Of a stretch of 64,000 bases of DNA, positions 44,698-54,100 are shown one piece after another; the first letter of the stretch is position 1; every line of letters begins with the position of its first letter. Position numbers and translations under genes: made by a program. A model generated the notes under the pieces. That model did no database searches. It saw nothing but the letters and a program-made list of their open reading frames with translations, and had not been told where the DNA came from. Source of the DNA: Novosphingobium acidiphilum DSM 19966 (GTDB lineage Bacteria > Pseudomonadota > Alphaproteobacteria > Sphingomonadales > Sphingomonadaceae); NCBI RefSeq assembly GCF_000429005.1, contig NZ_AUBA01000002.1:236323-300322 (forward strand), given 5' to 3'.

Positions 44698-46829
44698 CGG
44701 ATCGTGCCTGCCAGCCGCAGCGAATTGGCGATCACCAGCAGCGAAGACGTGCTCATCGCCACAGCCGCGACCAGCGGCGTGACCAGCCCGGCCATCGCCA
44801 GCGGCACCGCCAGCAGGTTGTAGGCAATCGCCAGCACGAAATTCTGCCGCACCACGCGCATCGTGGCGCGGGCCGCACCGATGGCGCGCGGCACGGCCAG
44901 CAGCGAAACGCCTGTAAACACCAGATCCGCCGCCTGGCGCCCGACATCGCTGGCGCTGCCCGGCGCGATCGAGGCATTGGCCGCCGCCAGCGCGGGCCCG
45001 TCGTTCAGCCCGTCGCCCACCATCAGCACCGTGGCGCCCGTCGCCTGCAGCGCGGCAATCGCGGCCTGCTTGTCGGCCGGGCTGACCGCTGCGCGCGCCG
45101 GCAGGCCGGTGATCTGCGCCACCTCTGCAACCGCAGCGGCATTGTCGCCCGACAGGATCGCGCATTCGACATGCAACGCGCGCAGGCGCGCAAGCGCCTG
45201 GTGCCAGTCGGGGCGCAATGCGTCGGCAAAGCGGATGATCCGGACCGGATTGCCCGGCGTGGTCAGGGCGGTGGCCATGCCGTCAGCGCCCGCCGCGCGT
45301 CCCAGCGTGACCACCATCGCGCCGCGCCGCGCGGTCATCCCGCGCCCGGCAATTTCGGCCACGTCGGTCAGATCGACCGCGCGCACGCCGCGCAACCCCA
45401 GCGCCTGGGTCAATGCCACCGACAGCGGGTGGCGGCTGTGACTGGCCAGCGCCAGCGCCACGGACGCTTCATCACCATGCAGCATATCCAGGCTGGCCGC
45501 ATCGGGAACGGGCCGCCCGAATGTCAGCGTGCCGGTCTTGTCGATCAGGGCGTGGTCCACTTCGGCCAGACGTTCGAGCGCAGATCCGTCCTTGACCAGC
45601 ACGCCCCTTCGCAACAACGCGCCCGTCGCCACGACTTGCGCCACCGGCACCGCCAATCCCAGTGCACAAGGGCACGTGATGATCAGCACCGAAATCGCGA
45701 TCACCAGCGACTGGTGCAGCCCGGCGCCTGCTGCCAGCCACCCCGCAAAGGCCAGCACCGCCAGCGTGTGCACCACCGGCGCATAGAGCCGCGAAGCGCG
45801 ATCGGCCACGCGCACATAGCGCGATCGCGCTTGCCCCGCGACAGCCATCAGACGCGCGATTTCGGCCAGCGACGTGTCCTGACCGCTGGCGGTCACGCGC
45901 ACATCGACCGGATTTTCCAGATTGAGCGTGCCGGCCAGAACCCGATCGCCAGGGTTGCCCGGCACCGCAGCGCTTTCGCCGGTCAGCAGCGACTGGTCGA
46001 AACGGCTGGCCCCACACACGATTGCGCCATCGGCGGCCAGCCGTTCGCCGCTGGCCACGCGCATCACCATGCCCGGCGCCAGATCGGTCACTGCGCGCCA
46101 GGTGGCGGCCCCTTGGGCATCGACCACCATCGCCCCGCCCGGCGCCTGGCGCAGCAGCGCATCGACCCCGGCGCGCGCGCGATCGCGCATCATCGCATCC
46201 AGCGCGCGCCCCGCCAGCAGGAACAGCAACAGCATCAGCGTGCCGTCAAACCACGCCTCGGGCCCGCCGGTGATCGTTTCATGCACCGAAAGTGCTGTCG
46301 CCAGGATCACCCCGATCGCAATCGGCACGTCCATATTGGTCGATCCGCGCCGCACCGCGCCCCAGGCCGAGGCAAAGAACGGCCGCCCCGCAAAGACGAT
46401 CGCGGGCACCCCGATCATCGCCGACAGCCAGTGAAACAGCGCGCGTGTCGGTCCATCAGCCCCCGACCACACCGATACCGACAACAGCATGACATTCATG
46501 CACGCAAACGCCGCCACCGCCAGCGGCGCCAGCAACGGGCGCACCGCCGACACCGGTTCGGCCAGATCGATCCGCGGTTGCGCGTCGAATCCGATCAGCG
46601 CCAGCGCGGCCACCAGATCGGGCACGCAGACCCTGTCATCATGCGCCACATCGACCTGCCGCGCGGTCAGATTGACGCGTGCCGATACCACCCCGTCGAT
46701 CCGGCCCAGCGTGCGTTCGACTTTGGCCATGCATCCGGCGCAATGCATGGCCGGCACGACCATCACGGTGTGCACGGGTGCCGTTGCCTGCCCCGCGCCG
46801 GGCGCGCGCGGCAGGGCCGCGGCGGTCAC
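44694..46829 (-). CDS. ccoI: Copper P1B-type ATPase for cbb3 assembly
   Basis: The 711-residue CcoI/FixI begins at GTG 46829, overlapping the ccoH stop as GTGA. It has an N-terminal heavy-metal domain (VVPAMHCAGCMAKVERTL), eight membrane helices with the ion site CPCALGLAVP, phosphorylation motif DKTGTLTFGRP, LLTGES, and MVGDGLNDGPALAAA. It exports copper across the cytoplasmic membrane for the CuB centre of CcoN. It lies between ccoH and ccoS in the classical order. Confidence 0.95.
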   Translation of the reverse strand: MTAAALPRAPGAGQATAPVHTVMVVPAMHCAGCMAKVERTLGRIDGVVSARVNLTARQVDVAHDDRVCVPDLVAALALIGFDAQPRIDLAEPVSAVRPLLAPLAVAAFACMNVMLLSVSVWSGADGPTRALFHWLSAMIGVPAIVFAGRPFFASAWGAVRRGSTNMDVPIAIGVILATALSVHETITGGPEAWFDGTLMLLLFLLAGRALDAMMRDRARAGVDALLRQAPGGAMVVDAQGAATWRAVTDLAPGMVMRVASGERLAADGAIVCGASRFDQSLLTGESAAVPGNPGDRVLAGTLNLENPVDVRVTASGQDTSLAEIARLMAVAGQARSRYVRVADRASRLYAPVVHTLAVLAFAGWLAAGAGLHQSLVIAISVLIITCPCALGLAVPVAQVVATGALLRRGVLVKDGSALERLAEVDHALIDKTGTLTFGRPVPDAASLDMLHGDEASVALALASHSRHPLSVALTQALGLRGVRAVDLTDVAEIAGRGMTARRGAMVVTLGRAAGADGMATALTTPGNPVRIIRFADALRPDWHQALARLRALHVECAILSGDNAAAVAEVAQITGLPARAAVSPADKQAAIAALQATGATVLMVGDGLNDGPALAAANASIAPGSASDVGRQAADLVFTGVSLLAVPRAIGAARATMRVVRQNFVLAIAYNLLAVPLAMAGLVTPLVAAVAMSTSSLLVIANSLRLAGTIR

Positions 46830-47317
46830 TGACCTGCCTGTGCGGTGACTTCGGCCACATGATGCCAGTCATGGCCACCGGCGCGTGCCAGCAGGTGGAT
46901 CTGCCACCGGCCGGCAGGCAAAGTCGTGGTGTAGATCCCCGGCCGCGCCTCGGCAAAGCGCAGGACCAGATCGGTGTCTGCACCCAGCGGATGGGTGGCA
47001 TGTGCCGAAACCTGCGCATGGGGAACAGGCTGCCCGGCATTGTCGGTGATCGCCACCTGCAGGATGTTGTCGGTCACCGACAGGCCAGCCTTCCATCCAA
47101 GCACGCGTTCGGCCTTGGCCTGATCGAGCCAGCCGTTGAAACGCTGGCTGGCGACATAGGAATTTTCGACCACTTCGCCGCTGAACGTCGACAGCGCCAG
47201 CCGCGCCATGACCAGATTGACCACAAGCACCACGCCGAAAAAGGCCACCAGGATCGCCAGCATGTGCCACCCGGAAAAGGGGCGACGTGGGCGCTGCGCC
47301 AAAGCTTGGGGGATCAT
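46826..47317 (-). CDS. ccoH: cbb3 oxidase assembly protein CcoH (FixH)
   Basis: The 163-residue protein has one N-terminal membrane helix (HMLAILVAFFGVVLVVNLVM), then the FixH motif SYVASQRFNGWLDQA and a beta-sandwich domain ending in HLLARAGGHDWHHV. FixH stabilises assembly intermediates of the oxidase. ATG 47317 overlaps the ccoG stop as ATGA; longer in-frame readings run into ccoG. Confidence 0.93.
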   Translation of the reverse strand: MIPQALAQRPRRPFSGWHMLAILVAFFGVVLVVNLVMARLALSTFSGEVVENSYVASQRFNGWLDQAKAERVLGWKAGLSVTDNILQVAITDNAGQPVPHAQVSAHATHPLGADTDLVLRFAEARPGIYTTTLPAGRWQIHLLARAGGHDWHHVAEVTAQAGQ

Positions 47318-48798
47318 TGTCCGTTTCCTTCCGGGGTGGAAAATGTTGAGCGGACCTGATCCTGCCCGCCTTCGCGATCGGTTGCCTTGAGCTGGAACAA
47401 AACCGCGCCCGGCTTTGCGCCTTTGGGACCCAGCAGATAGAGCCGCAGGCGCAAGGTGGTGTCGGCCGGCACCACCATGGCAAGCGCGCCGCGCGCGGCA
47501 TGATCGTCCATGTCGTCGGTAAAGATCCGCGCGCCGGAAATGCCGGCGGTGGCCACCGTCACGCGGCGCGGGCGATCTTCCATATTGCGCAGCTTTACGG
47601 TGAACCCGTCGCGCACCGCCCCGCCCGACAGCTGGACATAGTCGGGGTTGCGATCCTTGGCGACCGACAGCGTCAGCCGCGTGCGCGTGCCCAGCATGAA
47701 CAGCAGGCCCATCCCGATCGCCGCCCAAACGCCGAAATAGATCAGCGTGCGGGGGCGCAGAATGGTCTTCAGCACCGGCGTATCGGCCTGGCCCCGGGCT
47801 TCGCGCGCCGAATCTTCAAGCGTGCAGTAATCGATCAGCCCGCGCGGGCGTCCGATCTGCGCCATCGCCTTGTCGCAGGCATCGATGCACAGGCCGCACG
47901 TGATGCAACCGATCTGCGCCCCGTCGCGAATGTCGATGCCGGTGGGGCAGACCGCCTGACACTGATGACAGTCAATGCAATCGCCCACCGCGGCAAGCCC
48001 GGTCTCTAGGTGGCGATGCGCGGTCTTGAGCGAGCCGCGCGGTTCGCCACGCCAGTGCTTGTACGTCACCAGCAGCGATTTTTCATCGAGCATGGCCGAC
48101 TGGATGCGCGGCCAGGGGCACATATAGATGCACACCTGTTCACGCATGAACCCGCCAAGCACGAACGTGGTCAGCGTCAAAAGGCCCACGGTGATATAGG
48201 CCACCGGATCGGCGACGCCGGTCCAGAACTGGCGCTGCAAGGTCGGCGCGTCGGCAAAATAGAAGATCCACGCGCCACCGGTCATGAACGCAACCACCAG
48301 CCAGACCGACCATTTCAGCAGCCGCCGCGCAAGCTTTGAGCCGGTCCATGGCGCATTATGCAGCCGCAGCTGGGCGTTGCGATCGCCATCGATCAACCGG
48401 TCGATATGCTGGTACAGATCGGTCCACACGGTCTGCGGACAGGCATAGCCGCACCACGCGCGCCCGACCACGCTGGTCACCAGGAACAGCCCGATGCCGG
48501 CCATGATCAGCAAACCGGCCACGAAATAGAATTCGTGCGGCCAGATCTCGATGGCAAACATGTAGAACCGCCGGTGCGCCAGATCGACCAGCACCGCCTG
48601 ATCGGGCGCAAACGCGCCGCGGTTCCACCGCAACCACGGCGTTACCCAGTAAACCGCAAGGCAGGCCACCATGACCGCCCATTTGAACCGGCGAAAAGGT
48701 CCATCGATCTTGCGGGGAAAAACGGGAACGCGTTTGGCATAAAGCTGTGGCGTGTCCCCGTGGGTCGGTTCAGCGAGCCTGGGATCGGTCGCAATCAT
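47314..48798 (-). CDS. ccoG: cbb3 assembly ferredoxin-like protein CcoG
   Basis: The 494-residue protein has about five membrane helices with VGRAWCGYACPQTVWTDLY and CIYMCPWPRIQSAM, a two [4Fe-4S] ferredoxin domain (CIDCHQCQAVCPTG and CITCGLCIDACDKAM) and a C-terminal immunoglobulin-like domain. CcoG (RdxA/FixG) is implicated in copper reduction for oxidase assembly. It is 21 bases downstream of ccoP and overlaps ccoH. Confidence 0.95.
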   Translation of the reverse strand: MIATDPRLAEPTHGDTPQLYAKRVPVFPRKIDGPFRRFKWAVMVACLAVYWVTPWLRWNRGAFAPDQAVLVDLAHRRFYMFAIEIWPHEFYFVAGLLIMAGIGLFLVTSVVGRAWCGYACPQTVWTDLYQHIDRLIDGDRNAQLRLHNAPWTGSKLARRLLKWSVWLVVAFMTGGAWIFYFADAPTLQRQFWTGVADPVAYITVGLLTLTTFVLGGFMREQVCIYMCPWPRIQSAMLDEKSLLVTYKHWRGEPRGSLKTAHRHLETGLAAVGDCIDCHQCQAVCPTGIDIRDGAQIGCITCGLCIDACDKAMAQIGRPRGLIDYCTLEDSAREARGQADTPVLKTILRPRTLIYFGVWAAIGMGLLFMLGTRTRLTLSVAKDRNPDYVQLSGGAVRDGFTVKLRNMEDRPRRVTVATAGISGARIFTDDMDDHAARGALAMVVPADTTLRLRLYLLGPKGAKPGAVLFQLKATDREGGQDQVRSTFSTPEGNGQ

Positions 48799-48819
48799 GA
48801 CTGGCGGGCCTTTTTCGGG

Positions 48820-49743
48820 TTATCTGGCCGCAGGCGATGTTTCGCCCCCGCCGAGCGAATGGACATAGGCGGCCAGCATCTTGATGGTCACCGGATCGAG
48901 CCGTTGCTGCCAGGCGGGCATGACCCCGGCGCGCGCATTGGTCACCGTTTCGGTCAGCGCAGCACGATCCCCGCCGTACAGCCAGATCGCATCATTCAGC
49001 CGTGGCGCCCCGACCTGCCGCCCGCCTTCGCCGTTGGCGCCGTGACACACCGCGCAATTCTGGGCAAAGATCGCAGCGCCGCGCTGGGATGCCGCCGATA
49101 CCGCCTCTTGATGGCTGATCACGCGGACATGACTGACCACGTCCTGGACTTGTGCCGGGGTCAGGATCCCATCGTGGCCAAACGCGGGCATCTGGCTGAT
49201 GCGGGTGGCGTCATCGCCCGGATAACGGATGCCGTGCTGCAAGGTCTGTGCGATCGCGCCGATATCGCCGCCCCACAGCCAGTCATCGTCGTTGAGGTTG
49301 GGATACCCTTTGCTGCCCGCCGCACCCGCGCCGTGGCATTGCACGCAGTTCTGTTTGAACGCGGCGCGCCCGCCCTCGATTGCGGCGCGTTGCAGCACCG
49401 GATTTTTCACCAGGTCCTCAACCGGCATGGCCGCGATCGCCGCGCGCACCGCCGCATGGCCGGCATCGGCCGTCTTGATATCGGCGGCCAGCGCGCCGCG
49501 GCTGGTCCAGCCGAGCACACCCGGCGTGGCCCCGCGCAATCCGGGCAAGGCCGGATAGAGAATGACGTAAACAATCGCAAACACAATGCACAGATAGAAC
49601 AGGATCAGCCACCAGCGCGGCAGCGGCGTGTCGAGTTCTTCGATCCCGTCCCATTCGTGGCCGACGGTGTGCGTCCCCGTCGCCTCGTCCAGGCGCGATG
49701 TTTTGCCGGTGTCGGGGCCGGCCTGGTCATGATCATGCACCAT
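48820..49743 (-). CDS. ccoP: cbb3 oxidase dihaem cytochrome c subunit CcoP
   Basis: The 307-residue subunit has a membrane anchor (RWWLILFYLCIVFAIVYVIL), and two haem sites, FKQNCVQCHGAG and FAQNCAVCHGANG, with Met ligands in MPAFG and MPAWQ. It relays electrons to CcoO and CcoN. ATG 49743 has GAGG nine bases upstream; the ATG at 49752 touches that site. It overlaps ccoQ by 11 bases. Confidence 0.95.
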   Translation of the reverse strand: MVHDHDQAGPDTGKTSRLDEATGTHTVGHEWDGIEELDTPLPRWWLILFYLCIVFAIVYVILYPALPGLRGATPGVLGWTSRGALAADIKTADAGHAAVRAAIAAMPVEDLVKNPVLQRAAIEGGRAAFKQNCVQCHGAGAAGSKGYPNLNDDDWLWGGDIGAIAQTLQHGIRYPGDDATRISQMPAFGHDGILTPAQVQDVVSHVRVISHQEAVSAASQRGAAIFAQNCAVCHGANGEGGRQVGAPRLNDAIWLYGGDRAALTETVTNARAGVMPAWQQRLDPVTIKMLAAYVHSLGGGETSPAAR

Positions 49744-49906
49744 CGTGTTCATCCTCGAAGATCGAATTGGCGGCCCTGTCCGCGGCATTGCGTGCGCCGG
49801 GGCGGAACGGCCACAGGCACAGCACGAGAAACACCACCGCCATTGCGGCCAGGCCCCAGCTGTCGGCCAGCGCGCGCAGCGTGTCGTATGTCGATGCGGC
49901 GTTCAT
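49733..49906 (-). CDS. ccoQ: cbb3 oxidase small subunit CcoQ
   Basis: The 57-residue product begins MNAASTYDTLRALADSWGL and has a single helix (LAAMAVVFLVLCLWPFRPG), followed by an acidic tail ending EDEHDGA. CcoQ stabilises the complex. ATG 49906 overlaps the ccoO stop as ATGA; the stop falls inside ccoP. It is too short for most ORF length cut-offs but position and form are unmistakable. Confidence 0.93.
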   Translation of the reverse strand: MNAASTYDTLRALADSWGLAAMAVVFLVLCLWPFRPGARNAADRAANSIFEDEHDGA

Positions 49907-50655
49907 CGGCCCTTCTCCTTCGCCAGCTTTTCCTGCGCGGCGGGCGCACCGGTATCGACCATGGTGCCCAGCACCTGCAGATAGGCGACCAGCGCGTCCA
50001 TCTCGGTCAGGCGCCTGGGATCGCCGTCAAAATCGCGCGCCTGCGCCTTGGGATAGCGTTTTTTCAGATCGGTCGCGTCGGCCTGCGGATCGGCCTGGGC
50101 GGCCAGATCGGCATTGGCCCTGGCGATGTCCTGTTGCGTATAAGGCACGCCAACCTCGGACAGCACTTTGGTCTCGGCGCGCATGTCACCGGCATCAAGG
50201 TCCCGCGTGGCCAGGAACTGATAGGTGGGCATGATCGATTCGGGCACGACCGAGCGCGGGTCCTTCAGATGCTGGACATGCCAGGCATCCGAATATTTGC
50301 CGCCCACGCGCGCCAGATCGGGGCCGGTGCGTTTCGATCCCCACTGGAACGGATGGTCGTACATCGATTCCGCGGCCAGGCTGTAATGGCCATAGCGTTC
50401 GGTCTCGTCGCGGAACGGGCGGATCATCTGGCTGTGGCACAGATAGCAGCCTTCGCGGATGTAGATGTCGCGACCGGCCTGTTCGAGCGGGGTATAGGGC
50501 CGCATGCCCTGGACTTTCTCGATCGTGTTGTCGATCCAGAACAGCGGGGCGATTTCGACGATGCCGCCGATGGTCACAGCGCCGAATGCCAGCGCCGCCA
50601 GCAGCGTGATATTGCGCTCGATCATCTTGTGGCGCTGAAGGAATGAGATTGCCAT
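49903..50655 (-). CDS. ccoO: cbb3 oxidase monohaem cytochrome c subunit CcoO
   Basis: The 250-residue subunit has an N-terminal anchor (LLAALAFGAVTIGGIVEIAP), the haem site REGCYLCHSQMIRPFRDE and GPDLARVGGKYSDAWH, with MPTYQFL supplying the axial Met. It receives electrons from CcoP and passes them to CcoN. It starts 18 bases after the ccoN stop. Confidence 0.96.
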   Translation of the reverse strand: MAISFLQRHKMIERNITLLAALAFGAVTIGGIVEIAPLFWIDNTIEKVQGMRPYTPLEQAGRDIYIREGCYLCHSQMIRPFRDETERYGHYSLAAESMYDHPFQWGSKRTGPDLARVGGKYSDAWHVQHLKDPRSVVPESIMPTYQFLATRDLDAGDMRAETKVLSEVGVPYTQQDIARANADLAAQADPQADATDLKKRYPKAQARDFDGDPRRLTEMDALVAYLQVLGTMVDTGAPAAQEKLAKEKGR

Positions 50656-50673
50656 GGGTCGTGCTCCTTCAGG

Positions 50674-52332
50674 TCAGACGGCTGTGGCCGGGGTCAACGG
50701 CACGTCTTTGGCGGGGTCGAAGGCGATGCCACCGAACGCGGGTTCGGGACGCAGCGCATGGCCCGCAATGGTGCGTCCGATATTCCAGGTCATGATCGAG
50801 GCGCCGGTCAGGTAAAGCAGCCCGCCAAAGCAGCGCAGCACATACATCGGGTGCACCGCGGCCACGGTTTCGGCGAACGAATTGACCAGATAGCCATCAG
50901 CACCGTATTCGCGCCACATCAGGCCCTCGGTCAGGCCGGCCACCCACATGCTGTCGGCGTAGAAAACGATGCCCAGCGTCGCCAGCCAGAAATGCCAGTT
51001 GATCATGCGCACCGAATACATCCGGGTGCGGTTCCACAGGCGCGGCACCAGGTAATACAGCGCGCCAAAGGTGACCATGCCGTTCCAGCCAAGCGCGCCC
51101 GAATGGACGTGGCCGATCGTCCAGTCGCTGTAATGCGACAGCGAATTGACCGACTTGATGCTCATCATCGGGCCTTCGAAGGTGCTCATGCCGTAAAAGG
51201 CCAGGCTCATCACGAACATGCGCAGGATCGGATCGGTGCGCAGTTTGTCCCACGCACCGTTCAGCGTCATGAGCCCGTTGATCATCCCGCCCCAGCTGGG
51301 CATCCACAGCATCAGCGAAAACACCATGCCCAGCGTCTGCGCCCAGTCGGGCAGCGCGGTGTAATGCAGGTGGTGCGGACCGGCCCAGATATAAAGGAAG
51401 ATCAGCGCCCAGAAATGGATGATCGACAGGCGATACGAATAGACCGGGCGTTCGGCCTGCTTGGGCACGAAATAGTACATCATGCCCAGGAACCCGGCCG
51501 TCAGGAAAAAGCCGACCGCATTATGGCCATACCACCATTCGATCAGCGCGCCCTGCACGCCACCTGCAACCGAGATCGACCTGCTGCCGAACCAGCTGAC
51601 CGGGATCGCCGCATTGTTGACCAGATGCAGCATCGCCACGGTCAGGATGAACGCCAGATAGAACCAGTTGGCCACATAGATATGCGGTTCGGATCGGCGC
51701 AGGATCGTGAACACGAACACCGCCAGATAACTGACCCAGACCACCGTCAGCCAGATATCGACATACCATTCGGGCTCGGCATATTCCTTGCCCTGGGTGA
51801 TCCCCATCAGATAGCCGGTGGCGGCCAGCACGATGAACAGCTGATACCCCCAGAACACGAAACGGGCGAGACCGGGGAACGCCAGCCTGGCCCGGCAGGT
51901 GCGCTGAACCACATAGAACGACGTTGCGATCAGGGCGTTGCCGCCAAAGGCAAAGATGACGGCCGACGTGTGCAGCGGGCGCAGGCGGCCAAAGGCGATA
52001 TATTCGATGCCGAAGTTCAGCGCCGGAAACGCCATTTCCAGCGCGATATACAACCCCGCCAAAAACCCCGCCATGCCACAGAACACCGTGGCAATCACCG
52101 CCCAGCGGATCACTTCGTCGTCGTATCGGCCGGGCATGGGCGACCGCAGCACGCTGCGCGATGCCGCATCGAAATCGCCCCCGCGCAATGTGACGATCAG
52201 CGCGATGGCCGCAGCCGCCGCACAGATCACCATGTGCACGCCAAATCCCCAGTCCACCGCCAGCGCGCTGGCCATGATCGCCAGCACCATCGCGGCAAAC
52301 CAGACGCCCGCGCGCATCAACACCAATTCCAT
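50674..52332 (-). CDS. ccoN: cbb3 cytochrome c oxidase catalytic subunit CcoN
   Basis: The 552-residue haem-copper oxidase subunit has about 14 helices. It shows RPLHTSAVIFAFGGNALIA with a haem b His, EWWYGHNAVGFFLTAGFLGMM with the CuB His and the active-site helix, GPHHLHYTALPDWAQTLGM and TIGHVHSGALGWNGM. It reduces oxygen to water with high affinity at the cytoplasmic membrane. ATG 52332 follows GGGACGGG. The promoter gap upstream holds an FNR box. Confidence 0.96.
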   Translation of the reverse strand: MELVLMRAGVWFAAMVLAIMASALAVDWGFGVHMVICAAAAAIALIVTLRGGDFDAASRSVLRSPMPGRYDDEVIRWAVIATVFCGMAGFLAGLYIALEMAFPALNFGIEYIAFGRLRPLHTSAVIFAFGGNALIATSFYVVQRTCRARLAFPGLARFVFWGYQLFIVLAATGYLMGITQGKEYAEPEWYVDIWLTVVWVSYLAVFVFTILRRSEPHIYVANWFYLAFILTVAMLHLVNNAAIPVSWFGSRSISVAGGVQGALIEWWYGHNAVGFFLTAGFLGMMYYFVPKQAERPVYSYRLSIIHFWALIFLYIWAGPHHLHYTALPDWAQTLGMVFSLMLWMPSWGGMINGLMTLNGAWDKLRTDPILRMFVMSLAFYGMSTFEGPMMSIKSVNSLSHYSDWTIGHVHSGALGWNGMVTFGALYYLVPRLWNRTRMYSVRMINWHFWLATLGIVFYADSMWVAGLTEGLMWREYGADGYLVNSFAETVAAVHPMYVLRCFGGLLYLTGASIMTWNIGRTIAGHALRPEPAFGGIAFDPAKDVPLTPATAV

Positions 52333-52394
52333 GGACCCGTCCCTTCCATAGCCGTTCCTGCGACCGGCCCTGCCCGCCCGATGGCGCGCGCGCA

Positions 52395-52408
52395 TTGACC
52401 CCGGTCAA
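52395..52408. promoter_or_regulatory. FNR/FixK box between ccoN and ompW
   Basis: TTGACCCCGGTCAA is a perfect dyad of FNR/CRP type (TTGAC-N4-GTCAA). It is 63 bases upstream of ccoN and 177 bases upstream of ompW. A centre near -41.5 for a ccoN transcript would leave a leader of about 30 bases. The FnrL encoded at 53391-54086 is the obvious binding candidate. Confidence 0.85.
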
Positions 52409-52584
52409 TTCGCCACCGCGATGCGTGGCATCAGAATTTAACCATAATGGAAATTTGATCGGAGGCTGCAAATTTGCGCTCCGTCAATGTGGGCCGCAGC
52501 CGATTGCCGCATCAGCCTGGCATCGTCGCGACCGGCAATCGGGCCAACGAGGGGTTGGCAAGGCGCGGCAGCAGGACAACTAAG

Positions 52585-53286
52585 ATGACCACACGTGCGC
52601 GCCTTGCCTTGGGACTTTTGCTTGCCACCCCGGTTCTGGCCTTTGCCGCCCCGGCGCTGGCTGATGACCAACCCGATGGAAAATGGCAGATAAAGCTGCT
52701 GGCCACAGCGGTCATCCCCGATGGCAAGATCAGCCAGGTCAGATCGATCGATCCGTCTTTGGCAAGCATGGCGGCCTTCAGCGCGCCCCAGACTTATGCC
52801 AGCAACACCGTGACGCCGACCGTGGCTGTCGAATATTTCTTAACCCGGACCATCTCGGTGGAAACCATTGCAGGCATCACCGCGCACCATGTGGATGGCA
52901 GCGGGTCGCTGAATGGAACCAATCTGGTCAATCATGTTCTGATCATTCCGGCAACCGTGACGGTAAAATACCATCTGCCGCTCGGGCCGATCAGGCCTTA
53001 TGTCGGCGTGGGACCTTCGCTGTATCTGGTGATGGGTGAACGCCCGGGCGATACGGCCACCGCGCTTGGCGTGACCAAAGTGTCGATGTCGAGCAATCTG
53101 GGCATAGCCGCGCAGGCCGGGGTCGACATCCCGATCGGCAAGACCGGTTATGGCCTAAGCCTCGATGCCAAGAAATACTGGGTCGATACCACCGCCAATT
53201 TCTACGCCGGCAGCGCCAATGTGCTGAGCACGCAGCACAAGCTTGATCCCTGGGTGTTGAGCGCAGGGGTCAGCTATCGGTTCTAG
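52585..53286 (+). CDS. ompW: OmpW-family outer-membrane protein
   Basis: The 233-residue protein has a signal peptide (LALGLLLATPVLAFAAPALA) and an eight-stranded barrel pattern: WQIKLLATAVIPDGKI, VTPTVAVEYFLTRTISVETIAG, LGPIRPYVGVGPSLYL and the C-terminal aromatic VLSAGVSYRF. OmpW forms a narrow hydrophobic pore. In enterobacteria it is controlled by FNR, and here an FNR box lies in its upstream region shared with ccoN. ATG 52585 gives the normal signal peptide; upstream residues look non-coding. Confidence 0.9.
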   Translation: MTTRARLALGLLLATPVLAFAAPALADDQPDGKWQIKLLATAVIPDGKISQVRSIDPSLASMAAFSAPQTYASNTVTPTVAVEYFLTRTISVETIAGITAHHVDGSGSLNGTNLVNHVLIIPATVTVKYHLPLGPIRPYVGVGPSLYLVMGERPGDTATALGVTKVSMSSNLGIAAQAGVDIPIGKTGYGLSLDAKKYWVDTTANFYAGSANVLSTQHKLDPWVLSAGVSYRF

Positions 53287-53323
53287 GGTCCGGCCCCCAG
53301 ATCCCCGCGGTCATTCCCGGGGA

Positions 53324-53375
53324 GGCGGGTGGGACAAGGCGAAGTCTGGGATCCTTCGCGCTTGGTCCACCCGCC
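53324..53375. repeat. Imperfect inverted repeat between convergent ompW and fnrL
   Basis: The arms start GGCGGGTGG and end CCACCCGCC, with inner complementary blocks CAAG/CTTG and GCGAAG/CTTCGC, forming a long imperfect stem of about 21 base pairs with a loop around TCTGGGATC. It lies exactly between two converging genes, so it can serve as a bidirectional terminator. Its look resembles intergenic palindromic repeats seen in sphingomonad genomes. Confidence 0.6.
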
Positions 53376-53390
53376 GCTTTACCGGTGATG

Positions 53391-54086
53391 TTACCCGGCA
53401 AGCACGACCAGCGCGCGGCGATCCAGCACTTCGACTTCGCGCCGCGAAGGCAGGCCGATTACGCCATCGGCTTTCAGCCGGGTGAACTGGCGGCTGACGG
53501 TTTCGATCGTCAGGCCCAGCAGATCGGCCACCTGCTGGCGCGAAAACGGCAGCGCAAAGCGCCGCGCCGGGGTCAGCGTCGTGGCGCAGCCGGTTTCGCC
53601 AAACCGTTCGGACATATCGAGCAGGAACGTCGCGATCTTTTCCGACGCGGTCTTGCGCCCCAGCAGCATCATCCAGCTGCGCGTGCGATCAAGCTCGGCC
53701 AGCGTGCGTTCCAGCAGCTTGTGTTCCAGTTCGGGGTGTTCGCGCGCAAAGCGGTCAAAATCGTTGCGCGCAAACACGCAGACCCGCGCATCGGTCAGGG
53801 CAACCACGCTGGCCCGGCTGGTCTGGCCAAATGGTCGACCAATGAAATCCGACGGATAGGCAACGCCGACAATCTGTTCGCGCCCGTCCTCGGTCGAGGT
53901 GGTCATTTTCAGCACACCTTCGATCACATTGGCGACAACGAGCGAATCGTCATCCTCCCAGATCAGCGGTTCGCCCGCGGCAACATTGCGGCGGCGGCCC
54001 ATGGCGTTCAACGCCACCAGTTCGCGGTCTTCCAGACCTGCACAGATGGCACGGTTCCGGACGATACATGTTTTGCAAGATGACAT
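53391..54086 (-). CDS. fnrL: FNR-type oxygen-sensing regulator (FnrL)
   Basis: The 231-residue CRP/FNR-family regulator starts MSSCKTCIVRNRAICAGL: Cys4, Cys7 and Cys15 form the C-x2-C-x7-C part of an oxygen-labile [4Fe-4S] site as in rhodobacterial FnrL. The fourth ligand may be the Cys in ARVCVFARN. The cyclic-nucleotide-binding-like barrel and dimer helix follow, then the HTH FSRQQVADLLGLTIETVSRQF, whose E-x-x-S-R is the FNR-box recognition signature. It should activate the neighbouring cbb3 operon at low oxygen. ATG 54086 is chosen because the Cys motif begins there. Confidence 0.93.
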   Translation of the reverse strand: MSSCKTCIVRNRAICAGLEDRELVALNAMGRRRNVAAGEPLIWEDDDSLVVANVIEGVLKMTTSTEDGREQIVGVAYPSDFIGRPFGQTSRASVVALTDARVCVFARNDFDRFAREHPELEHKLLERTLAELDRTRSWMMLLGRKTASEKIATFLLDMSERFGETGCATTLTPARRFALPFSRQQVADLLGLTIETVSRQFTRLKADGVIGLPSRREVEVLDRRALVVLAG

Positions 54087-54100
54087 AACGGGCACGGTAT

